This document shows, in pieces, positions 1-8,039 of a stretch of DNA of 64,000 nt. The first letter of the stretch is position 1. Every line of letters starts with the position of its first letter. Origin of the DNA: Desertivirga arenae. GTDB lineage: Bacteria > Bacteroidota > Bacteroidia > Sphingobacteriales > Sphingobacteriaceae. The stretch covers positions 1 through 64,000 of the forward strand of contig NZ_JAFEWE010000005.1 of NCBI RefSeq assembly GCF_017355785.1. The letters are read 5' to 3'. The notes beneath the pieces were generated by a model. That model searched no databases. It saw only the letters and a list, made by a program, of their open reading frames with translations, and was not told the origin of the DNA. The translations under genes were made by a program, and so were the position numbers.

Positions 1-289
1 AATCGATCCCATATTTTAGTTGCACTTCACTAATGGTAGATCGGCCCGAGAGAATTTCCCGAATGATCTTATTCCTCTCAGATGGGCTACGCCTTTTCTG
101 CCTGTTTGCCAAATACTCCGAACTTCCGTATTTGACCGCCCAAGCCAGAACAGTGGACTTAGCTAAATTATGGCGATCACAAATCAGATTAATTGATCCA
201 CCTTCACGCTCAACTTCTGCGATAATCGTTTTCTTGTAAGACTCTAAATAAAGCCTACCGAACTTCTTACCCTTGATTTCTTTTGACAT
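1..289 (-). CDS. IS transposase OrfA-like protein, N-terminal part (runs off left edge)
   Basis: Reading the minus strand from the ATG at 289-287 gives 96 uninterrupted codons to the window edge, so only the N-terminus is visible. The product is small and basic, with a helix-turn-helix-like stretch (CDRHNLAKSTVLAWAVKYG) followed by a Lys/Arg-rich linker (RQKRRSPSERNKI) and a second helical stretch (STISEVQLKYGI). This layout is typical of the DNA-binding OrfA protein of IS3-type insertion sequences in Bacteroidota, which is expressed with an integrase-fold OrfB by frameshifting. OrfB would lie to the left, outside the window. No terminal inverted repeat can be assigned from this side alone. 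The family is inferred; a HTH protein of another IS family is possible. Confidence 0.6.
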   Translation of the reverse strand, partial: MSKEIKGKKFGRLYLESYKKTIIAEVEREGGSINLICDRHNLAKSTVLAWAVKYGSSEYLANRQKRRSPSERNKIIREILSGRSTISEVQLKYGID

Positions 290-381
290 CGTAACTTAAA
301 TTTAGTGATTAATACTTGTTCGTAACGATGTTAAGTTTATACAGGACGAGTCACGGCAAAAAGGAGAATTGTCATGAGTTC

Positions 382-420
382 ACCGCCAAGTACCGCCAGA
401 TCACCGCCAGATACCGCCAG
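382..420. repeat. Tandem decameric repeat, ACCGCCAGAT type
   Basis: ACCGCCA occurs four times, at 382, 392, 403 and 413, so the spacing is 10-11 bases. The block is GC-rich compared with the flanking AT-rich DNA. It forms the left border of the structured stretch around 516-612. No function is known to me. Confidence 0.7.
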
Positions 421-515
421 GCCTTTTCGATTTGGAATAAAATCCTGAAACTTGAGCTATGGATAATAAAAACAGGAATTAGACCGGAAGTGTATAGCCC
501 CTCTAGGAATAAAAC

Positions 516-612
516 AAAAAGGGGGCAGATCCCAGACAGGTTCGAGGCAACTTCGGAAAGGCTTCGAGGATTTCCGAAGAAGGTACCCCCTTTTCTCGAA
601 CAATCCTCGAAG
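516..612. repeat. Nested inverted-repeat element
   Basis: Several inverted repeats are nested here. An outer stem AAAAGGGGG (517-525) pairs with CCCCCTTTT (586-594). An inner perfect 9-base stem CTTCGGAAA (551-559) pairs with TTTCCGAAG (571-579). TTCGAGGA (563-570) also pairs with TCCTCGAA (604-611), so alternative folds exist. The arrangement suggests a structured RNA or a mobile-element end. There is no T-run directly after a stem that would make it an ordinary terminator. Confidence 0.6.
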
Positions 613-634
613 AAATTACTCTTCCTTCCGCATT

Positions 635-674
635 TCGCCGCAAAAGCCCGCAAATCCCCGCAGTTCGCCGCAGA
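635..674. repeat. Tandem decameric repeat, (g/c)CCGCA type
   Basis: Four consecutive 10-base units (635-644, 645-654, 655-664, 665-674) share the core CCGCA or CCCGCA at fixed phase. A fifth degenerate copy follows near 681. The block mirrors the ACCGCCA block at 382-420 on the other side of the inverted repeats. Function unknown. Confidence 0.65.
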
Positions 675-794
675 CATTGGCCGCAGTACTAAACTTACAT
701 TTCTACCCTTTACATTTGTGGCGTTAAAGTATTTCTTTGCGTTTAGCTGTTACCTAAATGACGAATGAAACGATCACTGGAATTGGAGAAAAAA

Positions 795-923
795 ATGTCT
801 TCTTATTTTATTATTCTTCTTTTGATATCCTGGGGTCCATTATTCCTTGTTATGATATTAGGGACTGGCTATATCTTTACTATAACTACACTTACAGAGC
901 TCCCATATTTTCCAGTGGTGTAA
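795..923 (+). CDS. Possible small membrane protein (42 aa)
   Basis: An ATG at 795 is preceded by a purine-rich GGAGAAAAAA that could act as a ribosome-binding site, and it opens a 42-codon frame ending at TAA 921-923. The predicted peptide is strongly hydrophobic (starts MSSYFIILLLISWGPLFLVM) and would form one or two membrane-spanning segments. It lies in otherwise non-coding DNA. It could be a genuine small membrane protein, the decayed start of a permease, or chance. I recognise no family. The case rests only on the ribosome-binding site and the hydrophobic pattern. Confidence 0.3.
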   Translation: MSSYFIILLLISWGPLFLVMILGTGYIFTITTLTELPYFPVV

Positions 924-1115
924 TAACGGGTGAGCGTTTGAAAAGGCTAAAGTCTAAAGCTCTTCCAATAAGCAGATCTAATAGCCTAACGGGAACGTTT
1001 GCATAAAAAATTATAGGAATACAATAGTATGTCAATGAAATAGTTCATAATCTTGCGTAGGGTTCTTCCCGCAAACAACCATTTTATTAATCATATTTAT
1101 AGCCACCATTTTTAA

Positions 1116-1862
1116 ATGAAAGCCTTTGCTATTAAAGGAAGCTTCTTTTCCTTGTTTATTCTTCTTAGTTCGTTCATAATTAAAAAAGATAAAGTTACTA
1201 TTTATATTATAGGAGACTCGACTGCGGCAAATAAAGAAGCAAAAGCTTTTCCCGAGACCGGTTGGGGAATGAAGTTGCAAGACTTCTTCAAAGGCAACGT
1301 GTCAGTTGATAACAGAGCATTGAATGGCAGAAGCACTAAATCATTCTTGAACGAGAATCGTTGGCAGCCCATCATCAATCAATTAAAAGCAGGAGATTAC
1401 GTTTTTATAGAGTTTGGTCATAACGATGAAAAGATCAACAAGCCAGGAACAGGAACAACTTTGGAAGAGTTTAAAACGAACCTGGTTAAATATGTCAACG
1501 AAACTCGTGCTAAAAAGGCCTGCCCTGTGCTACTTACTCCAGTTATGAGAAGGTCTTTCGTTAACGGAGTATTTCAGGACTCACATGGTGAGTATCCTGC
1601 TGTAACCCGACGAGTGGCTGATTCTCTCCATGTACCGCTTATTGATATGCATAAAAAAACCGAGAAGCTTATTATTGGGCTGGGGGAAGAAAAAGCAAAA
1701 TCACTGTTTAACTATGTTGATTCGGGAGATGTAAACTACCCTAAAGGTAAAAAGGATGACACCCATTTTAACCCTTACGGTGCTCAAAAAATGGCAGAAT
1801 TGGTAGTTGAAGGTATCCGAGAACAAAATATTGATCTAAAAAAAAAGTTGAAGAATAAATAG
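1116..1862 (+). CDS. Rhamnogalacturonan acetylesterase (SGNH/GDSL hydrolase, CE12 type)
   Basis: A 248-residue protein with a hydrophobic N-terminus (residues ~8-22) that looks like a signal peptide or anchor, so it probably acts in the periplasm. SGNH-hydrolase blocks are in order: GDST with nucleophile Ser35, the conserved Gly in NGRST (Gly71), GHND at 101-104, and the C-terminal DTHF with Asp215 and His217. The GDST...GHND...DTHF pattern and the length match rhamnogalacturonan acetylesterases (RhgT/YesT, CE12), which remove O-acetyl groups from the rhamnogalacturonan-I backbone so that lyases can act. It is the first gene of a co-directional set with a pectate lyase (60 bases downstream) and a GH43 enzyme, which supports a pectin role. 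Specificity for RG-I over acetylxylan is inferred from family resemblance. Confidence 0.85.
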   Translation: MKAFAIKGSFFSLFILLSSFIIKKDKVTIYIIGDSTAANKEAKAFPETGWGMKLQDFFKGNVSVDNRALNGRSTKSFLNENRWQPIINQLKAGDYVFIEFGHNDEKINKPGTGTTLEEFKTNLVKYVNETRAKKACPVLLTPVMRRSFVNGVFQDSHGEYPAVTRRVADSLHVPLIDMHKKTEKLIIGLGEEKAKSLFNYVDSGDVNYPKGKKDDTHFNPYGAQKMAELVVEGIREQNIDLKKKLKNK

Positions 1863-1922
1863 TTGCACTTCGATAAAATTTGAATTGACATATAAAAAGT
1901 TAAGAAGTTAAAATGATGAGTG

Positions 1923-3362
1923 ATGAGTATTAAAAGTAGTGTAGCATTGTCGTTACTGGGTATGTCTATCCTTGCTTCTTGTTCCAAGAAAAGTACAAAA
2001 ACTGAAATTGACCCTTCCGCGTCACCTAAAGTTGTACCTGTTAATGAAAAAGCATTGGCCTTTCCAGGAGCTGAAGGATACGGAAAAGAGACAACAGGAG
2101 GACGAGGTGGCAAAGTTATTTTCGTAACTACTTTGGAAGACGGCAACGAGCAGGGAACTCTTCGCTATGCTATTAATCAAACAGGTTCTAGAATTATCTT
2201 ATTCAAGGTTTCTGGTAATATAATCCTTAAAAGTCGGCTTCAAATTAAAAATGGAAATGTTACCATAGTTGGGCAAACCGCTCCTGGAGATGGAATTTGT
2301 ATTCAGAATTATGATGTAAATATTGACGCTGATAATGTGATTGTCCGCTACATGAGGTTCCGCATGGGAGATTTAACACGGTATGAGCAAGATGCGTTTT
2401 GGGGAAGATACCATCAAAACATTATGATTGATCATTGCTCTATGAGTTGGTCCATTGACGAGTGTTCTTCTTTTTATGCAAATAAGAACTTCACCATGCA
2501 GTGGTGCCTCTTGGCCGAAAGTCTTAACAAATCTTTTCATGAGAAAGATGACCATGGATATGGAGGAATCTGGGGAGGAAATGGGGCCTCCTTTCATCAC
2601 AATTTACTGGCGCACCATAATAGTAGGAATCCAAGGTTCGACGGAGGATTTAGAAGTGGGACGGGAGTAAGTCCTGTAGGTAAAGACCAGGTTGACTATA
2701 GGAACAACGTTATCTTCAACTGGTGCGGAAACAGCGCTTATGGTGGTGAAAATGGACAGTACAATATAGTAAATAATTATTATAAACCGGGTCCGGCAAC
2801 TCCTGCTACAAGAAATAAGCGGATTATGCAGATCTCGATGGAAACAACAAATCCATCCACCTACAGTCCGGGATACGGAAGTTTCTATATAAATGGTAAT
2901 TATATATATGGGAATTCTGTAGTGAGTGCTGACAACTGGAATGGTGGTGTTAATTTCGATACCGGGGTAAATACAAGTTCGGCAAGAAGTGCAACGCCAT
3001 TTAACTTGACAAGCATCACCTCCTATTCCGCTGAACAGGCGTATTTTGCGGTTCTAGACTCTGCCGGAGCAAGCTTCAAACGTGATGCGGTGGATGCACG
3101 AGTAGTTGATGAAGTAAGAAATGGAACGGCAACCTACAACGGATCAAAAACCGGATTACGAGGGATTATTGATTCGCAGACCGATGTTGGTGGATGGCCT
3201 GTTCTTAAACAGACACCCTCCCCTACTGATATGGATGGAGATGGGATGCCAGATGCATGGGAATTATCAAAAGGACTTAACCCTAATGTTGCAAATGCAA
3301 ACGGCAGAGAACTTAGTACTGCCTATGATAATTTAGAAGTATTTATTAACAGTATAAAATAG
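1923..3362 (+). CDS. Pectate lyase, PL1 family lipoprotein
   Basis: 479 residues from the ATG at 1923; a GTG lies one codon upstream. The N-terminus ends in a lipobox (SILASC, Cys20), so this is a lipoprotein, probably surface or outer-membrane anchored. AFPGAEGYGKETTGGRGG near residue 45 is the classic start of the PL1 right-handed beta-helix. Further helix strands follow with NVIVRYMRFRMGD and DHCSMSWSIDE, and then the conserved HHNLLAHHNSRNPRF block, whose Arg is the likely catalytic base. The C-terminus carries an Asp-rich calcium-type motif (DMDGDGMPDAWE) often seen in Bacteroidota PL1 enzymes. It cleaves polygalacturonate by beta-elimination. It is followed after 18 bases by a GH43 gene, so the two are very likely co-transcribed. 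Confidence 0.9.
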   Translation: MSIKSSVALSLLGMSILASCSKKSTKTEIDPSASPKVVPVNEKALAFPGAEGYGKETTGGRGGKVIFVTTLEDGNEQGTLRYAINQTGSRIILFKVSGNIILKSRLQIKNGNVTIVGQTAPGDGICIQNYDVNIDADNVIVRYMRFRMGDLTRYEQDAFWGRYHQNIMIDHCSMSWSIDECSSFYANKNFTMQWCLLAESLNKSFHEKDDHGYGGIWGGNGASFHHNLLAHHNSRNPRFDGGFRSGTGVSPVGKDQVDYRNNVIFNWCGNSAYGGENGQYNIVNNYYKPGPATPATRNKRIMQISMETTNPSTYSPGYGSFYINGNYIYGNSVVSADNWNGGVNFDTGVNTSSARSATPFNLTSITSYSAEQAYFAVLDSAGASFKRDAVDARVVDEVRNGTATYNGSKTGLRGIIDSQTDVGGWPVLKQTPSPTDMDGDGMPDAWELSKGLNPNVANANGRELSTAYDNLEVFINSIK

Positions 3363-3380
3363 TATCACTTTAACACACAG

Positions 3381-5036
3381 ATGAACAACCTAAAAAACGT
3401 CCTTCTTACGGGTACATTAGCGGTTGCCGGACTAGCGTTATACGCCCAGACTGGAAAACCTAACTATGTATCAAAAGTATGGGTGGCAGACCAGGGAAAT
3501 GGAACGTACAAGAATCCAATCCTTAACGCCGATTATTCAGATCCTGATGCCATTCGTGTTGGCGACGATTATTATTTAACATCTTCTTCATTTGAAGACA
3601 TCCCGGGATTGCCAATCCTCCATTCGAAAGATCTTGTTAATTGGACTCTTATTGGTCATGCACTATTGAGGCAGCCGCCATATGACCACTTCATGAAGAG
3701 CAGGCATGGCGAAGGAGTATGGGCACCAGCTATTCGATACCACAAAGGAGAATATTATATTTACTATCCGGATCCTGATTTTGGTATTTACCTTGTGAAG
3801 GCAAAGAATCCTGCAGGCCCCTGGTCTGCACCAGTAATGGTTGCTGAAGGAAAAGGTTTGATAGATCCTTGTCCGTTATGGGACGAGGATGGAAAAGTGT
3901 ACCTGGTTCATGCCTATGCAGGAAGTCGGGCGGGAGTTAAAAGTATTATAGCAGTACGACAGTTGAATGCCGAAGGTACTAAAGCGATCGATGAAAGTGT
4001 TTTAGTTTACGACGGGCACGAAACAGATGTAACGATAGAGGGTCCGAAGCTATATAAAAGAAACGGATTCTACTACATATTTGCGCCTGCAGGAGGAGTT
4101 CCTACCGGATGGCAATTGGTTTTAAGATCAAAAAGCATTTATGGCCCTTACGAACGTAAGGTAGTGATGGCTCAGGGCAAAAGTACGGTTAATGGACCGC
4201 ATCAGGGAGCCTGGGTAAGTACACAAACCGGGGAAGACTGGTTTCTTCATTTTCAGGATAAAGACGCATATGGTCGCGTAGTGCATCTAAACCCGATGAA
4301 GTGGATAAATGACTGGCCTGTTATTGGAGTTGACCCAGACGGTGATGGGACCGGAGATCCTGTCCTTACTTACAAAAAACCTAATGTTGGTGGTAAAGTT
4401 AATCCTATTGCAACACCACCAGAAAGCGATGAGTTCAATAGTATTAAATTAGGTCTGCAATGGCAATGGCAAGCTAATCCTAAATCCACCTGGATGTTTA
4501 TGAATCCTGGAAAAGGTAGCTTGAGGCTTTTCACAGATAAAGCACCGGAAGATTCAAGGAATTTATGGGAAGCGCCAAATGTACTGTTACAAAAATTTCC
4601 TGCGGATAATTTCATGGTAACAACGAAAATGACATTTACCCCTAACGAGAAGCTTGAGAACGAAAAAGCTGGGTTAACCATTATGGGCTTCAGCTATGCC
4701 AACGTTGCCCTTAAAAGTAAAAAAGACGGCGTATTTCTGGTTTATACCCTGGGAAAAGACGCGGTGAAAGGTAAACAAGAAGATGAGAAAGTCATCACCA
4801 AGCTGGAAAATAAAAAACAAGCAGTTCAGTTTAGAGTAAAAGTAACAGCAGGAGCTAAATGCCGGTTCAGCTACAGCTTAGATGGAAATCAATTCACTGA
4901 AATTCGTGATGAATTCCAGGCAGAAGTTGGAAGATGGAAGGGGGCAAAAGTCGGCTTATTTGCAACCCGTGATGCTCAGACCAATGATTCTGGTTATGCA
5001 GATTTTGATTGGTTCAGAGTAGAGCCAGTAAAATAA
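3381..5036 (+). CDS. GH43 family glycosidase with C-terminal beta-sandwich domain
   Basis: 551 residues with a signal peptide (cleavage after LYAQ, ~23). The five-bladed GH43 propeller fills roughly residues 40-330. Catalytic residues can be placed: base Asp54 in SDPDAIRVGD, pKa modulator Asp162 in IDPCPLWDEDGK, and general acid Glu220 in IEGPKLY. Residues ~350-551 form a concanavalin-like sandwich ending YADFDWFRVE, as in GH43 subfamilies such as 12 that remove alpha-L-arabinofuranose or beta-xylose. Family members act on arabinan, arabinoxylan or pectic side chains. The CE12-PL1 neighbours favour arabinan or pectin side chains here. It is the last gene of the set, with a strong terminator 20 bases beyond the stop. 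Confidence 0.88.
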   Translation: MNNLKNVLLTGTLAVAGLALYAQTGKPNYVSKVWVADQGNGTYKNPILNADYSDPDAIRVGDDYYLTSSSFEDIPGLPILHSKDLVNWTLIGHALLRQPPYDHFMKSRHGEGVWAPAIRYHKGEYYIYYPDPDFGIYLVKAKNPAGPWSAPVMVAEGKGLIDPCPLWDEDGKVYLVHAYAGSRAGVKSIIAVRQLNAEGTKAIDESVLVYDGHETDVTIEGPKLYKRNGFYYIFAPAGGVPTGWQLVLRSKSIYGPYERKVVMAQGKSTVNGPHQGAWVSTQTGEDWFLHFQDKDAYGRVVHLNPMKWINDWPVIGVDPDGDGTGDPVLTYKKPNVGGKVNPIATPPESDEFNSIKLGLQWQWQANPKSTWMFMNPGKGSLRLFTDKAPEDSRNLWEAPNVLLQKFPADNFMVTTKMTFTPNEKLENEKAGLTIMGFSYANVALKSKKDGVFLVYTLGKDAVKGKQEDEKVITKLENKKQAVQFRVKVTAGAKCRFSYSLDGNQFTEIRDEFQAEVGRWKGAKVGLFATRDAQTNDSGYADFDWFRVEPVK

Positions 5037-5056
5037 ATTTAATAAGCAGATAGAAG

Positions 5057-5091
5057 GGGCAATAGCGGTCAGCGTTATTGCCCTGTTTTTT
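5057..5091 (+). terminator. Rho-independent terminator of the pectin cluster
   Basis: GGGCAATA (5057-5064) pairs with TATTGCCC (5076-5083), extended by GCG/CGT on the loop side, and is followed by TGTTTTTTG. It lies 20 bases after the GH43 stop codon. Confidence 0.85.
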
Positions 5092-5153
5092 GTTTATTAC
5101 AGTGATGTCAAAAGATCTTATGGCTTTCCAATGTATTTGTCCTTATAAACAAA

Positions 5154-5624
5154 TCAATAGTCCAGCGGCATTACCGGATCCTGTTTACTTGTAGAGAGGA
5201 TCATCATAGTCTGAAAGGTTTTCACAACGCTGATATTGCTTATCTTCTCCATAATCAATTTCTCATAAGCTTTGATATCCTTTACATAGACTTTCAGAAT
5301 AAAATCACACCCTCCAGTAACGTGATGACATTCCACTACTTCCTTAATTTCCCTTACTTCGTCAGCAAAAGTTTGTATCGTATTGCTCTTATGAAAATCA
5401 AGTTGAACCTGAATAAAGGTTTTAATACCAAGGCCAAGTTCTTCTTCGTCAATCACAGCATGATAATTTTTTATCACTCCTGAATTTTCCAGCTTTCGCA
5501 CACGTTCCAGTGTAGGTGCCGGTGAGAGTCCTATCATGTTAGATAACTGAAGATTGGTAATTCTGCCGTTTTCCTGCAGGATCTTCAATATCTGAAGGTC
5601 GATTTTATCGGGTTGGTAAGACAT
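5154..5624 (-). CDS. Lrp/AsnC family transcriptional regulator
   Basis: 156 residues when started at MSYQPDKIDLQILKIL. The open frame extends 11 codons further upstream, but those codons do not look like the family. The N-terminal winged helix-turn-helix covers ~5-60 (ITNLQLSNMIGLSPAPTLERVRKL), and the C-terminal RAM ligand-binding/oligomerisation domain covers ~70-145, with the typical V-x-G-x-x-D-F-x-L-K-V block (HVTGGCDFILKVYV). Such proteins sense amino acids or related small molecules. It is divergent from the NRAMP gene, with about 100 bases between the starts, but nothing shows that it controls that gene. Confidence 0.92.
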   Translation of the reverse strand: MSYQPDKIDLQILKILQENGRITNLQLSNMIGLSPAPTLERVRKLENSGVIKNYHAVIDEEELGLGIKTFIQVQLDFHKSNTIQTFADEVREIKEVVECHHVTGGCDFILKVYVKDIKAYEKLIMEKISNISVVKTFQTMMILSTSKQDPVMPLDY

Positions 5625-5674
5625 GGGAGTCGATTTTAGAACGCCAAAATAAAACAATTTAAAAACTTCTCTTA

Positions 5675-5708
5675 TTGTTAGAGTGATCTAATTTAATTAT
5701 TAGATTTG
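5675..5708 (+). promoter_or_regulatory. Promoter of the NRAMP gene with MntR/DtxR-type operator
   Basis: A TTG at 5675-5677 and a full -7 box TAGATTTG (TAnnTTTG) at 5701-5708 are separated by 23 bases. Between them lies the palindrome TTAG-AGTGAT-CTAA (5678-5691). The same TTAG-N6-CTAA form appears at 10295-10308 beside the DtxR-family gene. An operator between the two promoter elements is suited to repression by metal-loaded regulator. A further TTAG (5700-5703) extends the symmetry. Confidence 0.55.
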
Positions 5709-5725
5709 CAAAACACGTAACATCC

Positions 5726-7597
5726 ATGCTTGCAGATAAATACAGTGAATCATTAGAAGAAGTTCATTCGTCGGTACATACAAAAGGGAAAACAGGCTGG
5801 CGCAAACTGTTAGCTTATATTGGTCCGGCCTATCTAATTAGTGTAGGATACATGGATCCTGGTAATTGGGCTACAGATCTGGCGGGTGGAAGTCAGTTCG
5901 GCTACCAACTTATCTGGGTATTATTGATGTCAAACCTTATTGCCCTATTACTTCAATCGCTAAGTTCGAGGTTAGGTATAGTAAGAGGTCTGGATCTCGC
6001 CCAGGCTTCCAGAAATGCTTATCCTCACTGGGCTAACATTCCATTGTATGGATTAGCTCAAATAGCTATAGTGGCTTGTGATCTGGCTGAAATTATCGGG
6101 ATGGCCATTGGATTAAATCTGCTCTTCGGTCTGCCTTTGATATGGGGAATTTCAGTTACTATTCTGGATACTTTCCTTCTTCTATTTTTACTAAACAAAG
6201 GTATGCGGATGATGGAAAGCTTTATTGTTTCAATGGTTTTCATTGTTGGGGTGTCTTTCCTGGCTGAAATGTTTATTGTTAAGCCTGGATTGTTAGAGGT
6301 AGCCAGTGGATTTAAACCAAGCCTACTTAGCGGAAATGCGCTTTATATCGCAATCGGAATTATTGGAGCTACTGTAATGCCTCACAATTTATATCTCCAT
6401 TCCTCCTTAGTACAGACCAGAAAAATAGACCGCAGTCCTTCTGGAATTAAAGAGGCTTTAAAATTCAACTTTATAGATACTACAGTAGCGCTCAACCTTG
6501 CATTCCTGGTAAACGCCTCAATCCTGATTCTTGCAGCAACGGCATTTTATAAGAATGGATACTTTGAAGTAGCTGAAATACAGGATGCTTATAAATTGCT
6601 TGAGGGAATTTTTGGTTCTCTTGCCCCTACCCTATTTGCAGTAGCTTTAATCGCTTCAGGCCAAAGTTCTACCATAACGGGAACCCTTGCTGGTCAAATT
6701 GTAATGGAAGGCCATCTTAACCTTAGGATACAACCCTGGCTTAGAAGGCTGATCACCCGGATACTTGCTATCGCTCCCGCTTTTATCACCATCATTTACT
6801 TCGGCGAAGAGTCCCTTGGGAAACTATTGGTATTAAGTCAGGTGGTTCTTAGCCTCCAGCTAGGTTTTGCTATTATACCTTTAATTCATTTTACAAGTGA
6901 TAAGGAGTTGATGGGCGAGTTTGCTATAAAGCCTATTACTAAAGTGCTTGCATGGATTAGTGCAACTGTTATCATTGGCCTAAATGCAAAACTGGTTTTT
7001 GAGGAAGTGTACGGTTGGATAAAGGAGACTGAAGGAAGCTGGTGGATTTACATCATTGTACTACCTGTTATCGCTGGTGTTTTTCTGCTGCTTTTATATA
7101 TTCTTGTGATGCCCCTCTTTAAGCAAACACCATCCCAACTATTAACAGTACCCCATGGTGATGCAAGTGACATTACAGAAATTCAATCGGTGCACTATCA
7201 AGACATTGGAATAACGCTGGATTTTTCAAAAAAGGATAAAGACAGCATACGACATGCGATTTTACAAGGGGGAAAAGATGCTCATTATTATTTGATCCAT
7301 ATTGTAGAAACTGCAGCTGCCCGCTATCATGGGGAGAAAACTTTGGATTATGAATCACGAAGTGATTTGGAGAATGTACAAAAGTATCAACAAAGCCTGC
7401 AAAAGCTGGGCTACGATGCTACTGTATTGATTGGATATGGAAATACTGCCAAAGCTATTACTAAGCTGGCGAAAGCAAATAAGCTGGATTTATTGGTAAT
7501 GGCTTCGCATGGTCATAAAGGATTGAGTGACCTTGTTTTTGGTACTACTTTGGAATCTGTAAGGCATAATGCGGGAATTCCGATATTGATAGTGTAA
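5726..7597 (+). CDS. mntH: NRAMP divalent metal (Mn/Fe) transporter fused to a universal-stress domain
   Basis: 623 residues. Residues ~28-470 form the NRAMP transporter, with the metal-binding DPGN of helix 1 (Asp44, Asn47) and the helix 6 motif MPHNLYLHS (Met218), both intact; these define Mn2+/Fe2+-transporting members. After the last membrane segments (around 440-470), a cytosolic domain ~480-623 has a universal-stress-protein (UspA-type) fold pattern ending SHGHKGLSDLVFGTTLESVRH, a nucleotide-binding-like loop. The transporter takes up divalent metal with protons across the inner membrane; the Usp tail may sense nucleotide or energy state. A TTAG-N6-CTAA palindrome sits inside its promoter, and the putative MntR and an outer-membrane receptor lie downstream. 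The symbol is by family; Fe2+ as the main substrate cannot be excluded. Confidence 0.9.
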   Translation: MLADKYSESLEEVHSSVHTKGKTGWRKLLAYIGPAYLISVGYMDPGNWATDLAGGSQFGYQLIWVLLMSNLIALLLQSLSSRLGIVRGLDLAQASRNAYPHWANIPLYGLAQIAIVACDLAEIIGMAIGLNLLFGLPLIWGISVTILDTFLLLFLLNKGMRMMESFIVSMVFIVGVSFLAEMFIVKPGLLEVASGFKPSLLSGNALYIAIGIIGATVMPHNLYLHSSLVQTRKIDRSPSGIKEALKFNFIDTTVALNLAFLVNASILILAATAFYKNGYFEVAEIQDAYKLLEGIFGSLAPTLFAVALIASGQSSTITGTLAGQIVMEGHLNLRIQPWLRRLITRILAIAPAFITIIYFGEESLGKLLVLSQVVLSLQLGFAIIPLIHFTSDKELMGEFAIKPITKVLAWISATVIIGLNAKLVFEEVYGWIKETEGSWWIYIIVLPVIAGVFLLLLYILVMPLFKQTPSQLLTVPHGDASDITEIQSVHYQDIGITLDFSKKDKDSIRHAILQGGKDAHYYLIHIVETAAARYHGEKTLDYESRSDLENVQKYQQSLQKLGYDATVLIGYGNTAKAITKLAKANKLDLLVMASHGHKGLSDLVFGTTLESVRHNAGIPILIV

Positions 7598-8039
7598 AAA
7601 ATGGATGAACACGAATTTAAGGGGATTTTCGCGAATTCTCACTAACTGATTTAAGAGCGAAATTTTTAAAACACGAATTACACTAAGCATAGGTCTAGAA
7701 TTTAAAGAGTCACGAATTCTGGAGGATTTTCACGAATTTTCACTAATGCTTGTTCAGAGTTGGAATCATAAAGACTGAAAGAGCACGAATTAATAAAAAC
7801 ACGAATTGCACGAATTACACTAAGCATAGGTCTAGAAGCTTAAAGGTTAAATATTAAGAAGAATTTCGGAGATTTTCTCAACGTGGATTGTCCTAACATA
7901 TCTTAATCCAGAATTCGTGTTTTAATTTAGGCGCCTAGCCGATTCGTGTAATTCGTGCCACTCCTTCAATTCGTGATACTCCCTAAAGTACTCTACGCCT
8001 ACATTTCGTGAAAATTAGCCTAATTCGTGAAATTCGTGA
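7598..8039. repeat. Intergenic CACGAATT repeat array with opposed halves
   Basis: The octamer CACGAATT (or close variants) recurs many times on the plus strand from about 7605 to 7818, then in the opposite orientation (AATTCGTG) from about 7910 to 8038, so the region is roughly a large imperfect inverted repeat. A 29-base unit beginning CACGAATTACACTAAGC is exactly duplicated at 7672-7700 and 7809-7837. It sits between convergent genes (NRAMP on plus, TonB receptor on minus), where it may serve transcription termination. I see no gene in it. Confidence 0.8.

Larger units (their letters stand above)
290..1115. other. Intergenic region between the IS gene and the pectin cluster
   Basis: About 800 bases without a convincing conserved gene. 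It holds two blocks of decameric repeats (382-420 and 635-674) around a set of nested inverted repeats (516-612), a possible 42-codon membrane peptide (795-923) and a TGCAAACGTT-containing site (991-1003, minus-strand reading) about 110 bases before the acetylesterase gene. Open frames of 80-150 codons here look like products of the GC-rich repeats, not conserved proteins. Confidence 0.6.

Noticed and set aside
372-677. A 101-codon open frame on the minus strand and a 150-codon frame on the plus strand (316-768) over the same DNA
   Set aside because: Both frames run through tandem decamer repeats and inverted repeats, have no protein-like composition or family pattern, and cover each other.
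758-1006. 82-codon plus-strand frame
   Set aside because: No ribosome-binding site or family pattern; an overlapping frame (795-923) has the better start and hydrophobic profile.
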